Positions 36,145 to 54,472 of a DNA stretch of 64,000 bases are shown here, piece after piece. A program made the position numbers and the translations under genes. Source of the stretch: Siniperca chuatsi (lineage: Eukaryota > Chordata > Actinopteri > Centrarchiformes > Sinipercidae). The DNA lies in contig NC_058052.1 of NCBI RefSeq assembly GCF_020085105.1, positions 8,355,733-8,419,732 of the forward strand. The letters are read 5' to 3'. The stretch's first letter is position 1, and each line of letters begins with the position of its first letter. Under the pieces are notes generated by a model. The model saw nothing but the letters and a program-made list of their open reading frames with translations, did not search any database and was not told where the DNA came from.

Positions 36145-37382
36145 AAATCCATGTCAAATACATTTTATTTTCAACCATACCAACGTGACTTGCTTTCAAC
36201 AATGCATCAGCGTGCTACTCATAAACTGTGATCAACACTAAGCCACAATCCATAAATTGTAAAGGTGTGTTAGGCAGTGACCCTACCTGACAGATGGCTT
36301 ATGATCATATTATAGTGACAAATTACTACACAAACAATTAGGGTAATATTAAAAGTAATTTAAAACATTTTTAAATGACAAATTGAAGTTGATCTGTTTA
36401 TGAATTGGGCATTCTCTCACCGTTGGCATTTTTAAGGCTTTTAGGCCGTTTTTGTGTTAGTGTTATTACAGATTGTGGCTTTGGTAGTTATACATGAACA
36501 ATCTGACAATTTTAAACTTCCTCATTAGCACCAAGTGCCGATTGTCTCACATCTCAAGTAAGATACACATCTCACCTCAATTTGTCATTACACATTCATA
36601 AATGTACCAAAATACTATATGATGATATAAATACTGATATAGTGTTTTGAAATAACAAGTAAACCAATGCACATACAAACACTCAAACACATCAATCAAA
36701 ACGTGTGTAACTTATATATTTCAAATGAAGTGCTGCTGATCTTTCAGCATGATGCATTTCAATGATGGCAAAGTGCAAAGACGGCAAAATCAGTAATGCA
36801 CCACCAAAAAGCAGCATCTAATAAACATATTCACTGTGTTCTGTGACAAAGCAGCTCCAACATGGCCATGTGGCTATAAAGGGGAAAATGCTTTTCTGTT
36901 GACTTGAGTTTTGCAGTGAGTTCTGCTTTAAAGCCCCGACGTTTGCACTCGTGTACCAACTGATGTGCTGACTGGATTAAGAAAAGCTTCATACAATATT
37001 TGATCAAGACAAAAGGCAACTACACATAACATTTCTTAAGAAAATACTTCTACTTTTCTTCCATTTATTGATAAAGGCCTCTTATTCAAACTTTAATTTG
37101 ACTAGAAATTGTTGTCAACACCTTGATCATGGCAGCTGTCTTATTATGAAGACATTGGCACAACACAGAAGGCAACAACATTGGCTTGAAAAACATGATT
37201 GCACTGAGCTACCATCAACTATGTGCTGAATGGCAGGAAATACCAACACTGTTAATCAATGCATGCAACTTCCACAAATGCTGTAGATAGAGGAGGAGGA
37301 GAGTTAGCCAGAGCAGACTTGTTCACTATCAAATATACAGCAGGTTATCCTTCTCTCCTCTTGATTATGAAGTGTGCAGTCA
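36145..37382 (-). other. bag3: 3'UTR of bag3
   Basis: No coding exon is visible between the bag3 stop and a minus-strand AATAAA (TTTATT near 36163-36168). That gives a 3'UTR of about 1.2 kb. An alternative signal (TTTATTGAT near 37064) could give a shorter form. Confidence 0.5.
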
Positions 37383-40300
37383 TTATGATATCTCCTTTGC
37401 CAGCTCAACGTTCTCCTTGGTGATCATGCTGGGCTCTCCCTTCTGTGTCAGGCTGTTTCCCTCCATCGCGGTCTCGCTGGCGGGCCTGGCTGGCTGCTCT
37501 TCCAGTTGCTCCAGTTCTTCCAGTATGGTCTGAACACGACGGACTCCATCCCGTCTCGCCTGCCTTACATCTAAACGACCCTCTGGGTCAACCGAGTCCA
37601 GTGCTAAGAGCTCTTTGGTCAGCAGCTCCTCCAGTAACAAGTATTTCTTATCGTTCTTCTTTCCATCGAAACATTTCACCTCCTGCTCCAGTTTAGCAAC
37701 CCGGTCGACTATCTTCTGTACCTTAGCCAAGCCTGGGTGGACTGGGCACTGAGCAGCCTGTTCGGCCTCTACCTTTACAGGTGGGGCCTCTGGGGGAACA
37801 GCTGTCATGTCCTGGGCCTCTGGTTTTGGAGGTATTTGAACTGTGATATCTGCAGTATGTTGTTGTGGTTGCTCTGGTTTCTGGGGCTGCTGGAACTGTT
37901 GCTGCGACTGCATTAACTGTTCAGGATGCTGAGGCTGTGGCGATGTCTGAGGTGGTGCCTGCTGAAACTGTTGTGGTTGCTGAAACTGTTGTGGTTGCTG
38001 GAACTGTTGTGGTTGCTGGAACTGATGTGGTTGCTGGAACTGCTGAGGTTGCTCTGGTGGAGGCTGTTGGAACTGTTGAGGTTGTTGAGGCTTTTGGACG
38101 TCAGCTTCTGTGTGCAATGGTTGGGGGAGCTGCGTGTTCTCGGGTTTCTGCTGAGTGCTTTGTTGTTCCTGCTCAATTTTCTGGGGCGGGTCTCTTGTGA
38201 GGACATGCTGCTGAACCTTAGAAGTTAAAAAGAAGTCATTAGGATCTGACACAATTAACAATTACTGACAAACATTTTTGAACATCAAGAAAAATCCAAG
38301 TGAAAACACACAAAAATAAAATTACCTGTGGTCTTTCTCCCAGCACCTGCGTTATAATAGGTGACTGGCTTCTAATATGAGGTGGGAGGTGAATAGAATC
38401 GCGATGCTGGGGAAACAGTGTTGGAGAAGCCCTTTCCCGGGGAGGCTGCATTGCTGCAGAGTAGCCAGGCCATTCGTCTGTCTGAAGGCGATGGAAGGGC
38501 TGCTGGTGCTCTGAGTAGGGGACGCGCTGAGAGTAGGCCGAGGGATTTAACTGAGCCTGTGTTTGTGTTTGGCCTCCTGCACCCTCATGGATCACCGGGA
38601 TGGGGATGTAACCTGCTTGAAGACCAGTGCTGCTGGGCCGTGGGGGTTGGTGATGCGGGGCAGTGTAAACCTTGAAAGTATATCAAATTGAAACAGTGAA
38701 AATTCAGAATTTGGTCATTTGTTTTCATTGCAAAACTTATGATACTTGCTTCATAACTGCATTTCCAGCATACACATTATACAGTATTGCAGCATGCATA
38801 GTCTTATGTTTGTTCTTCATTACTCAAGTCCAACCTCTGCTGTTTGTGAAACAGGCGAGCTGGTCTTTCCAGGCTCAGTGGAGCAGCTGTCTGAAGGTCC
38901 ATGTAAAGGTGATCTAGGCCTGCAGTGGAGCCCTGGTGTCGGGGAAGGTGTCCGCCCGTCTGTCCGGATATTCTGTGCAGTGGTTGGCTGGATGTAGGAA
39001 TAACATGGATGCTGTTGCTGCCTCAGTTCTGCGCCCTCATGGAAGACTGGGATAGGAACATAACCTGGGCGAAGAATGGGGTGCTTCATTTCCCTCACAA
39101 AGGTCTTCTGCGTCTCCTGAGGGCTTGGTTCTGGTGGTATGTTGGGTCCATTTGCTGACACTTCTCTGACCTGAAACACAGCCAACAGTATATAAATATG
39201 ATTTAAAATTAAAAATTCCCGTAATTAATTATGTCTTTACAACAATGAATATCAAGAATCTTGTCATTTATTTCTATTTCAAGATCCAGCAAAGGAAAGC
39301 AACTAAATAAATCTACTCTAAGCACTTAGAAGATCTTTTAATCTGCAACATTTTCGGCAACATTGATGTTGGTTCCTTACTTATATTAAAGTTATTAAAC
39401 AATTCAACCACAAAAATAGTTTAGTTTAGTGAGTATACTAATGTCATTTACACTACAAACTTGGTTGACATTATTATCCCTAAACCTTAGGCAATTATTA
39501 ATTATTATTAAATACGATTAAATATTTTGCCAGCTGATTGGCTTATTTTGAGCAATTAGAAGTTATAAACTATTAAACATAACAAAATACTTGAGTATTT
39601 TTAACCAAGCTATTCTTGCTTATAGTTTTCATCTAGTAAATTGTATAGGTACTTACTCCTCCACTACGAGATTTACATTTAATTAAGTACATCTGAAACT
39701 CTGTACAAATGAACCTTCATAAATTCAACATTCTTATCTCAATATGTGCAGCTAAACATGTCTGCAAAAACTTATTACAGACATATTAATACATACAACC
39801 AAATGGTTTTCAAAACCTGGAGGTATTTTTAATAGGAGAGTGCTTTCAGTCCTGAAATAACTGCAAAGGTTATAGGTTAAAATGTGACATTTCCACAGGG
39901 GAATGCCAAAAGTATCACCTCTTTGAGTATTTGATGAAATTAACTTGGGACTACCATAGACTTTCCCAATCAGACAGTTGCTGTGTTTGTGTTTCAGATG
40001 TTGCTCTACAATCAGAGTGACATCATTCACCTGGCTGAATTTCCTCACTTCCACTCCCAATAGTTTGGCACACCTTCTAAACTAACGTGTTATTGGCTAA
40101 TCATCATTATGTCATACAGAGAGAGAAAACTTGTTTTGCTCCACCCTTTGACAAATTCCATAAAGAAGAAAGAGTCAATATTTGAATTATTTTTAGCATG
40201 CACTGAATAACTGAATTTCTTCCTTGTGTCAGTCTTCATTGACCACACTTATTCTGGTCTAGTTTTATTGAAAAAGAACATACATAATCCCAGAATACAT

Positions 40301-41511
40301 TGGTATGCACACAATACTAATAATCACACTAAAATCCACCTTATTGGGGACTTACTTTAGCAGCAAAGTGACTAGACACCTGCCAATGGCAGCTATGGAG
40401 GAGTACAAGCAACAGGTCTACTGATAGTTCAGCACTCTGTCAATGATATATCTGAAAGGTGGTCAAAGCTCTACCTCTAGCCACTAAAAAACAAATACCA
40501 AAGCCTACAGAACAAAAACTGCATTTATATGTAAGCCTGTGGCATTTTCCCTCTAAGACAAAAGTTATGAAATAGCTGTGAACGACCCTTTGCCCTCTGC
40601 CATTTCAGCATGGGACACCGCACACTGGCAGCACCATTGCACCAATTTTATCCCCTGACAGCTGTGTCTTTCTAGCAGATTCTTCGGGACACTAACTTGG
40701 GACAACAGTGTCTGTCTCTGAGACGAGAGATTACCAACTGGCAGCCCGTTGCAGCTCGCTTCAGCCCACGGGTTTTCTCTGCAGACCTGAATGTTTTCAC
40801 AACATGTATTAAACACAGCTGAATGCGATATGCAGGGCGGCCGGCGCCTCCGTCGTAGCCAGTGTATGCTCCTCAGGCCAAAGTGAAGTGGACCTGCCTC
40901 AATCCTTGTAAGGGAAAAAGTTTAATATGAGCTGGACGCCGCAGTGTTTTCCACCATGAAAGAAACGTTATTAGAATACTGGAAGCTCATCATAGATAGC
41001 CTTTACATACTGCAGGGTGAGTCATCGAGTAATAATAGTGTTAGATCATGATACGGGAATATAACGGGGTTGATCACCCGTTATAATAGGCTTATGAGCT
41101 GTCTATGAGGGGGAGGTGACGGTGCCAAACAAGGCCTACAGTCAACAAGATTAATATATGACAGTGATGTAGCACAACGCTTTTGCAGCTTTAACAGCCT
41201 ATCAAACCAAAACACGCACTATAACCGACGTAGCTCGACACACAAACAAAAACGGTTATACAACCGTTAGCCGTTAACACTGACAAACCAACTTTATCCC
41301 TCCGCTCTTTTACCTTTTTCGTGTCGTGTCTCGGGTCATTCCAGGTTGTCGTGCGGTTATTGTGATCCACAAAGAAGGGCCATCCAGTCTGAGGGTCAAT
41401 TTTTACTTCCCATCCGAGGGGGAGAGGGTCGTTGTCATTGTTGGCCATTGTCATTATCGGTGACTGTGTCTTCATGCCGTTCATGTTGCTGGTTGTCGAG
41501 TACTGAAACAT
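37383..41511 (-). CDS. bag3: BAG family molecular chaperone regulator 3, 4 exons
   Basis: BAG3 is an Hsp70 nucleotide-exchange co-chaperone that links small heat-shock proteins to selective autophagy. Exon 1 (41314-41511) holds the WW domain ([19 protein letters not shown], then [12 protein letters not shown]). Exon 2 (38835-39170) has IPV motif [11 protein letters not shown]. Exon 3 (38326-38670) has the second, [11 protein letters not shown]. These two motifs bind HspB8/HspB6. Exon 4 (37383-38216) has a Q/P-rich repeat, then the BAG domain (about 37510-37745; [32 protein letters not shown] is split by me as [15 protein letters not shown] and [12 protein letters not shown]). The total is about 570 residues, close to human (575). 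The start is uncertain. ATG 41511 directly follows TATAAA, and the in-frame ATG at 41484 (MNGMKTQSP) aligns better with the human start. Four exons match the human layout. Confidence 0.95.
37857..38096 (-). repeat. bag3: Q/P-rich coding tandem repeat in bag3 exon 4
   Basis: This stretch encodes about 80 residues made almost only of Q, P and F. It includes an 18-bp unit (QQPQQF) in roughly five tandem copies at about 37956-38048. It replaces the proline-rich PxxP segment of mammalian BAG3, between the second IPV motif and the BAG domain. The antisense reading gives a spurious leucine/tryptophan-rich frame. Confidence 0.9.
41252..41285. repeat. GTTAGC/GTTAAC run in bag3 intron 1
   Basis: A short run (ACCGTTAGCCGTTAACAC) lies 30-60 bp past the donor of bag3 exon 1. 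It is a weaker version of the runs near the other gene starts. Confidence 0.45.
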
Positions 41512-41582
41512 TTTATACAGGCGACGGACGCTTTAAAGATTCCTTCAAGTGACGTGGAAAAGTGGGCTGGAAGTTTCTCGAA
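41512..41582 (-). promoter_or_regulatory. bag3: bag3 promoter: heat-shock element and TATA box
   Basis: GAAGTTTCTCGAA at 41570-41582 is a perfect three-unit heat-shock element (nGAAnnTTCnnGAAn; the pattern is symmetric on the other strand). A TATAAA box at 41512-41517 on the minus strand lies about 50 bp closer to the gene. HSF1 induction of BAG3 is well established in mammals. If this TATA box is used, transcription would begin about 30 bp downstream, past the first ATG. Confidence 0.75.
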
Positions 41583-41589
41583 ATAGCAG

Positions 41590-44100
41590 GGTTAACGTTG
41601 GGGGCGGACAGCGCTGGATACGGTGGCATGGGTTCCCAAACCTGTTGTGTCGCAGACCCCCCAACATAGACACAAAGTAAACCTCTGATCTGCATTATGT
41701 TTTTTTCCCAGGTAGCACCAATTAAGAGGCTTTTTGTTGCTGCAGCTGTGGAGAAAGTGACTGCTCTGATCATGACAGGCATATTCTCTCCTGCTGGCTG
41801 GGAAATCTCCTCACCTAATATTCCCGGGACTTCCTGGAGCCCCATCAGTGACCCCTGTGCGACCCTGGGCCCTAGCTTGAGAACAATGTTCTGTGTATTA
41901 GACAAGGGAATCCCAAGCTTTTTCATAATAAAAGATTCCCCAAATAGATGTACTCAAACTCCCACATGAAAAATCTTGTCCAAGGGAAGTCTGGGTTTGC
42001 TATGATTTGGTATACTATTACGTAACTGTGGTGGTGTGATACAGTGTGGGCACAGTGACACCTCTAATGACAGATCTTCATCACAGGACTACTCCAATTC
42101 AGTCTCATACAATGTGGGAAATACTAGTAAATCTCAAGAAACTCGTCCTCACTTGGCTGGAGACTGTCTGAAACCACCAATCCAACTGCTCACAGTTTGG
42201 ACACCTCAGCTGAAGACAATTGAATTCTGTATTTTTGATTGACAATAACAAACCTGTAGGCCTATTACATATCCTCTGGAGCCAATTCCTGTAAATAGGT
42301 GTTTGTAAGTGTAAACAGCGTAGACATTATCTTTCCCACATGAGAGTTTGTTAAGGAATAAATCAGCTCAATAAACATTTTTCAATAGGAATATTATAGG
42401 GATTGTTATTATATATACAGATTAAATCAGTATGTGTGTGTACTAGTGACACACACATTTCTTATTGTGATTTTTTTTTGCTTGGGGGGAAAAAAGCTAC
42501 AGTCAGCCCTATATTGTTCAGTTGTATGTGCTACAATAATTGATGCCTTTAGTCAGTGGACTCATTAATACAGTGATAAATCACATTGACAAATGATTAT
42601 CAGATTCTTCATTCAGTGATGATGTTGATGTTTCCAGAACATTTCATGACATGCTTCCAGAATATTTGCATGCCAGGACCAAGGGGCATCTCTGACTTTT
42701 GCAAGCTGACCAACCAGCACTGAATGGATATGTATCATGGTAACCACCCACCATCCGTCCTGCCTTGACCCCTCTCTGAGGTGGTTTCTAATGGAGTACG
42801 AGCTCAGTGTTGCTCAACACAAAGTGGAACCACTAATCCTTGATGGGAAGAGTGACTGAAGAGAAACCTTCAGTATTTTTGAAGGAACATTTCTGGATAA
42901 TTTAATGATGACACTGGAGAAATCATACTTGTTCGCCCTTTAATACAATTACTTCAAAATAAAAGCACCTGCCAAAAACTTACTAAAGCCACTATAGGGG
43001 GGAAAATGGAAATGTCCTGTCTTTAGCGCCCTCTAGTGCTACTATCAAAAAATACACTGTGGCAGACAGTAGTGCATACTTCCTTACATATTTCCAGTTG
43101 TATCACAGCAATTTATTTTTGAGTATAAATTCAGCAGTCTCATGATTCAGCAGCATTTTTTTAACATACACTTTTATATACTATGTGTATGGGCTATTCA
43201 TATATAAATTTCTCCCCTTTTATTATTCCTGTTCTTTATAGATGATCATAGTTTTGTCTTTAGTTGATAGTTGATGGTGGAAAGTGATAAGAGGAAGGAC
43301 AGAGGTGACATGTAACAGTTCAGGCCTATTTTCACCCTAAATTGATCAATTTATATAGCTTGGTAGTGCCCATCATTCACCAAAACAAAACAATGATGCA
43401 TTTTTCAATTTTATTTGTTGCCAAAAAACCCTCCACCTTCCACCACCTTGGAAAAATACCAGTGTTGTTTATTCTTAAATAAATTACATTTATTTATTTA
43501 TTTGTTTGTTTGTGTAAATGGACAGTCTGTTTGATTATGCAGAATAGACTAATCCGATTTTTTAAATCATGTTCTTAATTAGATTTATTGTCCCTTTGAT
43601 ACGTACATTAGTCAGTACTCAGTACACTTTAATACACCTTTTGTACAGTTAGAATAGCAGTGCTATGAGACAGAATTAGTTTATCAAAACATGGATGTGT
43701 TATTCAAAACGTGCTCACAGTGGAGCCTTCATGCTGACACCTGAACACAGATTCCAGAAAGGTCCTGAGCATTCGAGCCACTGCCTGAATCGTCGAACAC
43801 CGGTGATTAAAACAAGCGCACCCTTGCATTCCACTTCAAAATAAAAGTCTTTTACGCAAATTACTTTGCCTAATGTGATAAAATAATTACTGAATGTGTT
43901 TGCTGTTTGGGCTTTTGTATTTATTTATAACTAGTCACCTCAAGAAACATAGCCATCCTTAATTAATTTATCATTTCCACTGCTGAGACTGTAAAAATGG
44001 TGGCTCTTTATTGCCTCACCCTGGTCTCGCTGGAGATCTTCACATGCACGCACAAACGTACGCAATCACGCTCTCTGGGCTCCTATAGTGACGTATGCAC
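41590..44100. other. Intergenic sequence between the bag3 and tial1 heads
   Basis: About 2.5 kb without a supported gene. The stretch at 41628-41660 (GGTTCCCAAACCTG...GTCGCAGACCCCC) resembles hAT-type non-autonomous element ends known from fish, but no partner terminus was found. The rest is AT-rich and unique-looking. Confidence 0.35.
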
Positions 44101-44108
44101 TGGCGCCC

Positions 44109-44212
44109 GGTTAGCTAACTTCTAAGCTAACTGTTAGTTAACTACTTGTTGTAGTTAACAGCGTACACTGGAGTCGTTTAGCGTTAGCTAACTAGCTAGT
44201 GACTAACGTTTT
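44109..44212. promoter_or_regulatory. tial1: tial1 upstream region rich in GTTAGC/GCTAAC words
   Basis: Directly upstream of the tial1 start codon are repeated words GGTTAGCTAAC, AAGCTAACTGTTAGTTAAC, GCGTTAGCTAACTAGC and GACTAACG. More follow in intron 1 (44290-44340, 44395-44560). It is the likely 5'UTR/promoter region. No TATA box is obvious. Confidence 0.5.
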
Positions 44213-44239
44213 CTGCCCTGGTGACTGTCGGCATCGGCC

Positions 44240-50492
<6,253 letters not shown>

Positions 50493-53045
50493 GCTGGCCC
50501 TAACCTAAGTGTAATACCAAGGGGATTTAGTCAACTCTTTGAGACCACACAGCACTCTTCTTGACAGCTGCTGTGGTGGAGGAAGGACGGGGCCATATTC
50601 ACAAAGCCTTTGTAGCTAATAGTTGCTCCTAAATAACCAGTGTAACAATTATGTTTTAATGACAGTGTCCATTTGACTCAAAACTTTTAAAAAGTTTATT
50701 TGATGATAATTCATAGTTCTGTTATGGAAAAGTGCTCTTGGGCCTCTGAAGCAAAGCCAAACCAACTGTCTTTGTCTAAGTAGATGTTAAAGGAAATGCC
50801 AACCCTTTGAATGTTTGGCCCTATGAAAACCTTACCCAGAATGTGACAAAGAGGATTTGCAGCGTTAGCATGCTTACTGGACAGCTATCTTAACAGAGAT
50901 GGAAACCATTTGATCTTTCCTCTTATCACACATTAAGTAAGTAGACCAATGTGCCAAACCATTAAAAAGTTAGTGTAGTCCTAAACTAATTGTTACCCTC
51001 TCAAATTCAAAATTTAAGCAAAAATGTATCTGAAAATTCTGAAATGTACACATAGAAATACAACAGCTAAGTTATTAGTTAAATTAGTTAGTTAGTGTAG
51101 TGGAGCTAAAGCACACTTACTATAATCAATCATGTTACTCCAGCAGCTCACTGGAACATGACAAGGAATCATTGGAAACCTCAAACTTTATGACGTTAAT
51201 ATTGAATTTTCAAACTGTAGCAATGTCTGCTCTTTTTGCCAATGTGTTTTTTAAATATTTCAGTAAAAAAATAGTTTGTGACAGACTTGTTAAAATGTTT
51301 ATTTACTTGTCATACTAGAGTCATTTATCTGTCATTTTATGCAACAGAAGACAAAACTCCACTCAAGTCTTCATGCATTGATTAAGGTCATTTCTGTCAT
51401 ATAGGTCAGTTTTTAAAACGACACACAGTGATGACAGTCGGTCACCATGAATTTGTGCTACAAACTGCACTGAGCCACAAGAATAAACCAAACTGCTAAG
51501 AGTTGGTCTCGGCTTAGCTTCAGCTCATAGCTAGAAATTCAGTGCTATTTTGATATATGAATGAAAAATGCTTTGTGAATAGAGGCCCCGGAACAGTAGT
51601 TACCTTTCCAGTATATGTAAAGAAACTATTTGTATAAACAACTGTGGCTTTAAATGAGATTTAAGCGGAACGTGGTATCTCTTGGGTAAATATTGTGTAC
51701 AAAGAGAATTTCACCTACACAGCTGTAAAAGCAAAAAAAAATTGTTTTTTCATGTTTTGTATTGAAGTGATCAGCATGTTCTTTGCAGACTTTTGATGGA
51801 CTTTAGTTTACACCTTCATGTAACCTAGATTGGACTAATATATAATCCTGTGTCTCAAAGGAAAGACTATAGCACATGCTCACTATTTAAAGAAAATACT
51901 GTAAAAACAGCTTAACCCCCGAACTTTGTAAAGGTAACTGACTCTGTGTGCTGACTCTGGGGGTGGTTTCCTATAAAAAATATTGAATCTTAAGTATTTT
52001 CTTCCTCCTTCCTTCCTCTTAATAACCTTAGTTAATTTATAGTCATTTCTTTCTAATGTTTGTGAGTGTTTGCGAAGAACCTTAGACATAATTTAGCACC
52101 AAAACCAGCCCCTAATCATATTGCATCATGTTTTACATCTTTCAAAATGCTGTACTTTAGTCACCCACTTGTGCAAAGACAAATTGTCTAAAGTTTTAGG
52201 CTTACTATAAATTGGGATTGTTTTATTTTATTTTTGTTCCATTGAAAGTGGAAGGTTTCCTAAATATGCTATTGATTTGTCAGGGCACCGGGCACATTTT
52301 CTGCCCCTTAGTGTATTCAGAATTTTCTCAGTATTTGCACAATATTATCATATATTGCAGGTAACTATTTAAAAAATCACTGGCAAATTGTGACAAGAGG
52401 ATTTCACAATGATGTCCTGCCATTTGGATTTTATTTGCATATGTGCCATTCTGTACAGTGTATTACACTCCTTGTAAGCTCACTCTCCTTTTCCTGTTGT
52501 ACTAGCCAACAAACTAATAATATTTTTGTTTGTTTGTTTATTAGAGTCGGGGGGTGTTCGTGTAACTAAACAGGGTCATGTTGGCTGAGAGTGTAAATAG
52601 AAACCTTGATCACAAACCTTCATGAAACTGAATAAATAATGTACATACTCTAGGTAGAATGTTATAAAATGAAATGCCATCATTACATTTCAGTAATATA
52701 ATTTATGAATAAGCCTTAATTGATGTTTTAGTAAATTCAAACTTTGTGTTATTTGCAGAGGCTCCATTACAAATCTAAATTCTTTTCCAATGTGGATTTT
52801 CCCATTTTTAAGTTTGTGTGCCATTTTCAGAAAGTTGCAGGAAGCAGGTGATGTTTCAGCTTGAACTGCACGCTTATGACATGTAATATATTTGTTGCCT
52901 AAAATACTGAATGTAATGGAAATTTGCTTTTGACAGTAATACATCTAAGTTGAACTACAGAAGTGATTTGTAATAATAAAGGATGAAATCAATTTTCCAT
53001 ATAAACGGAAAAAGTCACTTCTAATAAAGAAACATTCGAACCTGG
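50493..53045 (+). other. tial1: Long 3'UTR of tial1
   Basis: Some 2.5 kb of AU-rich sequence follows the stop, with no supported exon. Two AATAAA signals lie near its end (52975-52980 and 53023-53028). TIA-family transcripts usually carry long, conserved 3'UTRs. Confidence 0.65.
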
Positions 53046-54472
53046 TCGTTCAGTACATTTATTAGACACAGAATTCAGAACAGAAATTCTGACAGCAAAG
53101 TATACATTCAATGTTAAAATTGTCTTTTCAGCAATTCTACCAGTCGCAGTAAATTACATATTTACCGTAAAACTTAAATTAATAGCTTGGGCTTTTATTT
53201 GCTTCAGTCACTGAACTCAACCTGCCTATATTTGGGACAGACCTTTGATTCCTTTCGCACAAAACTCTTGCTTAGCAATGATGGAAAATAGTAAATAACA
53301 AGGAATGGACACATACTGTATTTGGACTTAACAGCTTAACAGGTAGGGAGTCACCGCTTAATTTTTTTTAATTTTTTTTTTTAAATTAGGGCATTTTTTG
53401 CCTTTATTTGACTGTGACAGCTGCAGAGATAGACAGGGAAGGCAGGAGAGCGAGAGGGGATGACATGAAGCAAAGGGGCCGTATGTTGGAATCGAACCCG
53501 GGCCGCTGCGGTACAGATCCAGTCTTAATGGTACGCGCTCTACCAGGTGAACTACTGGGGTGCCCAGCAGCAAGTATTTTGACCTTTTTTATCCTTTTTG
53601 TTTGCAGTAATGTTGGGTAGTATGAAACCTGAATTATGACAAACACATTTTTTTAAAACATCCAGTCCACTGGGATAATACATCCCAGATCCAATTATTT
53701 TGTATTTTGGAAATATGTTTTTAATGACGGTGCCGTAGACGCTGCCATTGATCACTTGGTGGCTCTGTTACACATGAAGTGTTGGCAGCTCAGGAAGTAG
53801 GCAAAGTTGATGAATAATTATTGAACCATGTATTACATATAAAGATAAAAAAAAGATTTTGTAAATACATCTCACTAAACTGCAAACAAGTCAAGGGGCT
53901 GAGAGCTTTTGAGACACTGTAATAGAACTTGAACATTCATAAACATGAAATGGCTAAAGCAAAGCAAGCATTCACCTAGTCAGACGTTAGGTGGCATATG
54001 CACTGCCTAATATTGGATTATATTGCACAACTTTATTTTTCTAACCTACTGTTGAAATACATTTGTATTACACAACACTAATAACATGTAGATTTACATT
54101 CAGGTCTCATCTACAACATACATTGTATATATCTGAGCTTAAACTTTAACCAGTTTATTATATTAGCTCTAGTGCAGTCACCTAGTAAGCAAAGAATTTC
54201 AAAAACGTATTTATACAGTATTTACATATTTCCATGAAATGAGTGGCTGTAACTTAGTAACAGCTGAAGCAAAGTGTTGCATATTGCCATGTCATACTGT
54301 CAGTAGTTTATTGTTGATCTGACCGCCTATTTGTTTTCAACCTGAAGAATCCTTTCATTGAACAGACTTTGAACATTGGAAAGTTGTGAAGCACAAAATA
54401 TTGTTGGTGTGTGACCCGTTCATGTGTCAGCTGACTTCCAGATAACCTATGATTCTGCTTCTCAGAGGTTAA
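53046..54472 (-). other. pkd2l1: 3'UTR of pkd2l1
   Basis: A minus-strand AATAAA (TTTATT at 53058-53063) is the nearest strong signal to close the pkd2l1 transcript, about 1.4 kb after its stop. The region holds a SINE and no coding exon. If both signals are used, pkd2l1 and tial1 transcripts end within tens of bases of each other. Confidence 0.5.
53386..53566 (-). mobile_element. tRNA-derived SINE
   Basis: On the minus strand the head carries an A-box-like TAGTTCACCTGGTAGAGC (53537-53554) and a perfect B box GGTTCGATTCC (53488-53498). A body ending ATAAAGGCAAAAAATGCCC and an AT-rich tail follow. This is the layout of a polymerase III SINE common in teleosts. It is not a functional tRNA, because it lacks a cloverleaf 3' half. 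Confidence 0.85.

Noticed and set aside
37926-38228. Leucine/tryptophan-rich 100-residue frame on the + strand
   Set aside because: It is the exact antisense of the bag3 Q/P repeat. Its composition comes only from the tandem repeat.
41628-41720. A hAT-type non-autonomous element near the bag3 promoter
   Set aside because: The left end resembles such elements, but no matching right terminus or 8-bp duplication was found within the next kilobase.
53488-53554. A tRNA gene
   Set aside because: The A-box- and B-box-like sequences belong to a SINE. The anticodon arm and the 3' acceptor half do not fold as a tRNA.
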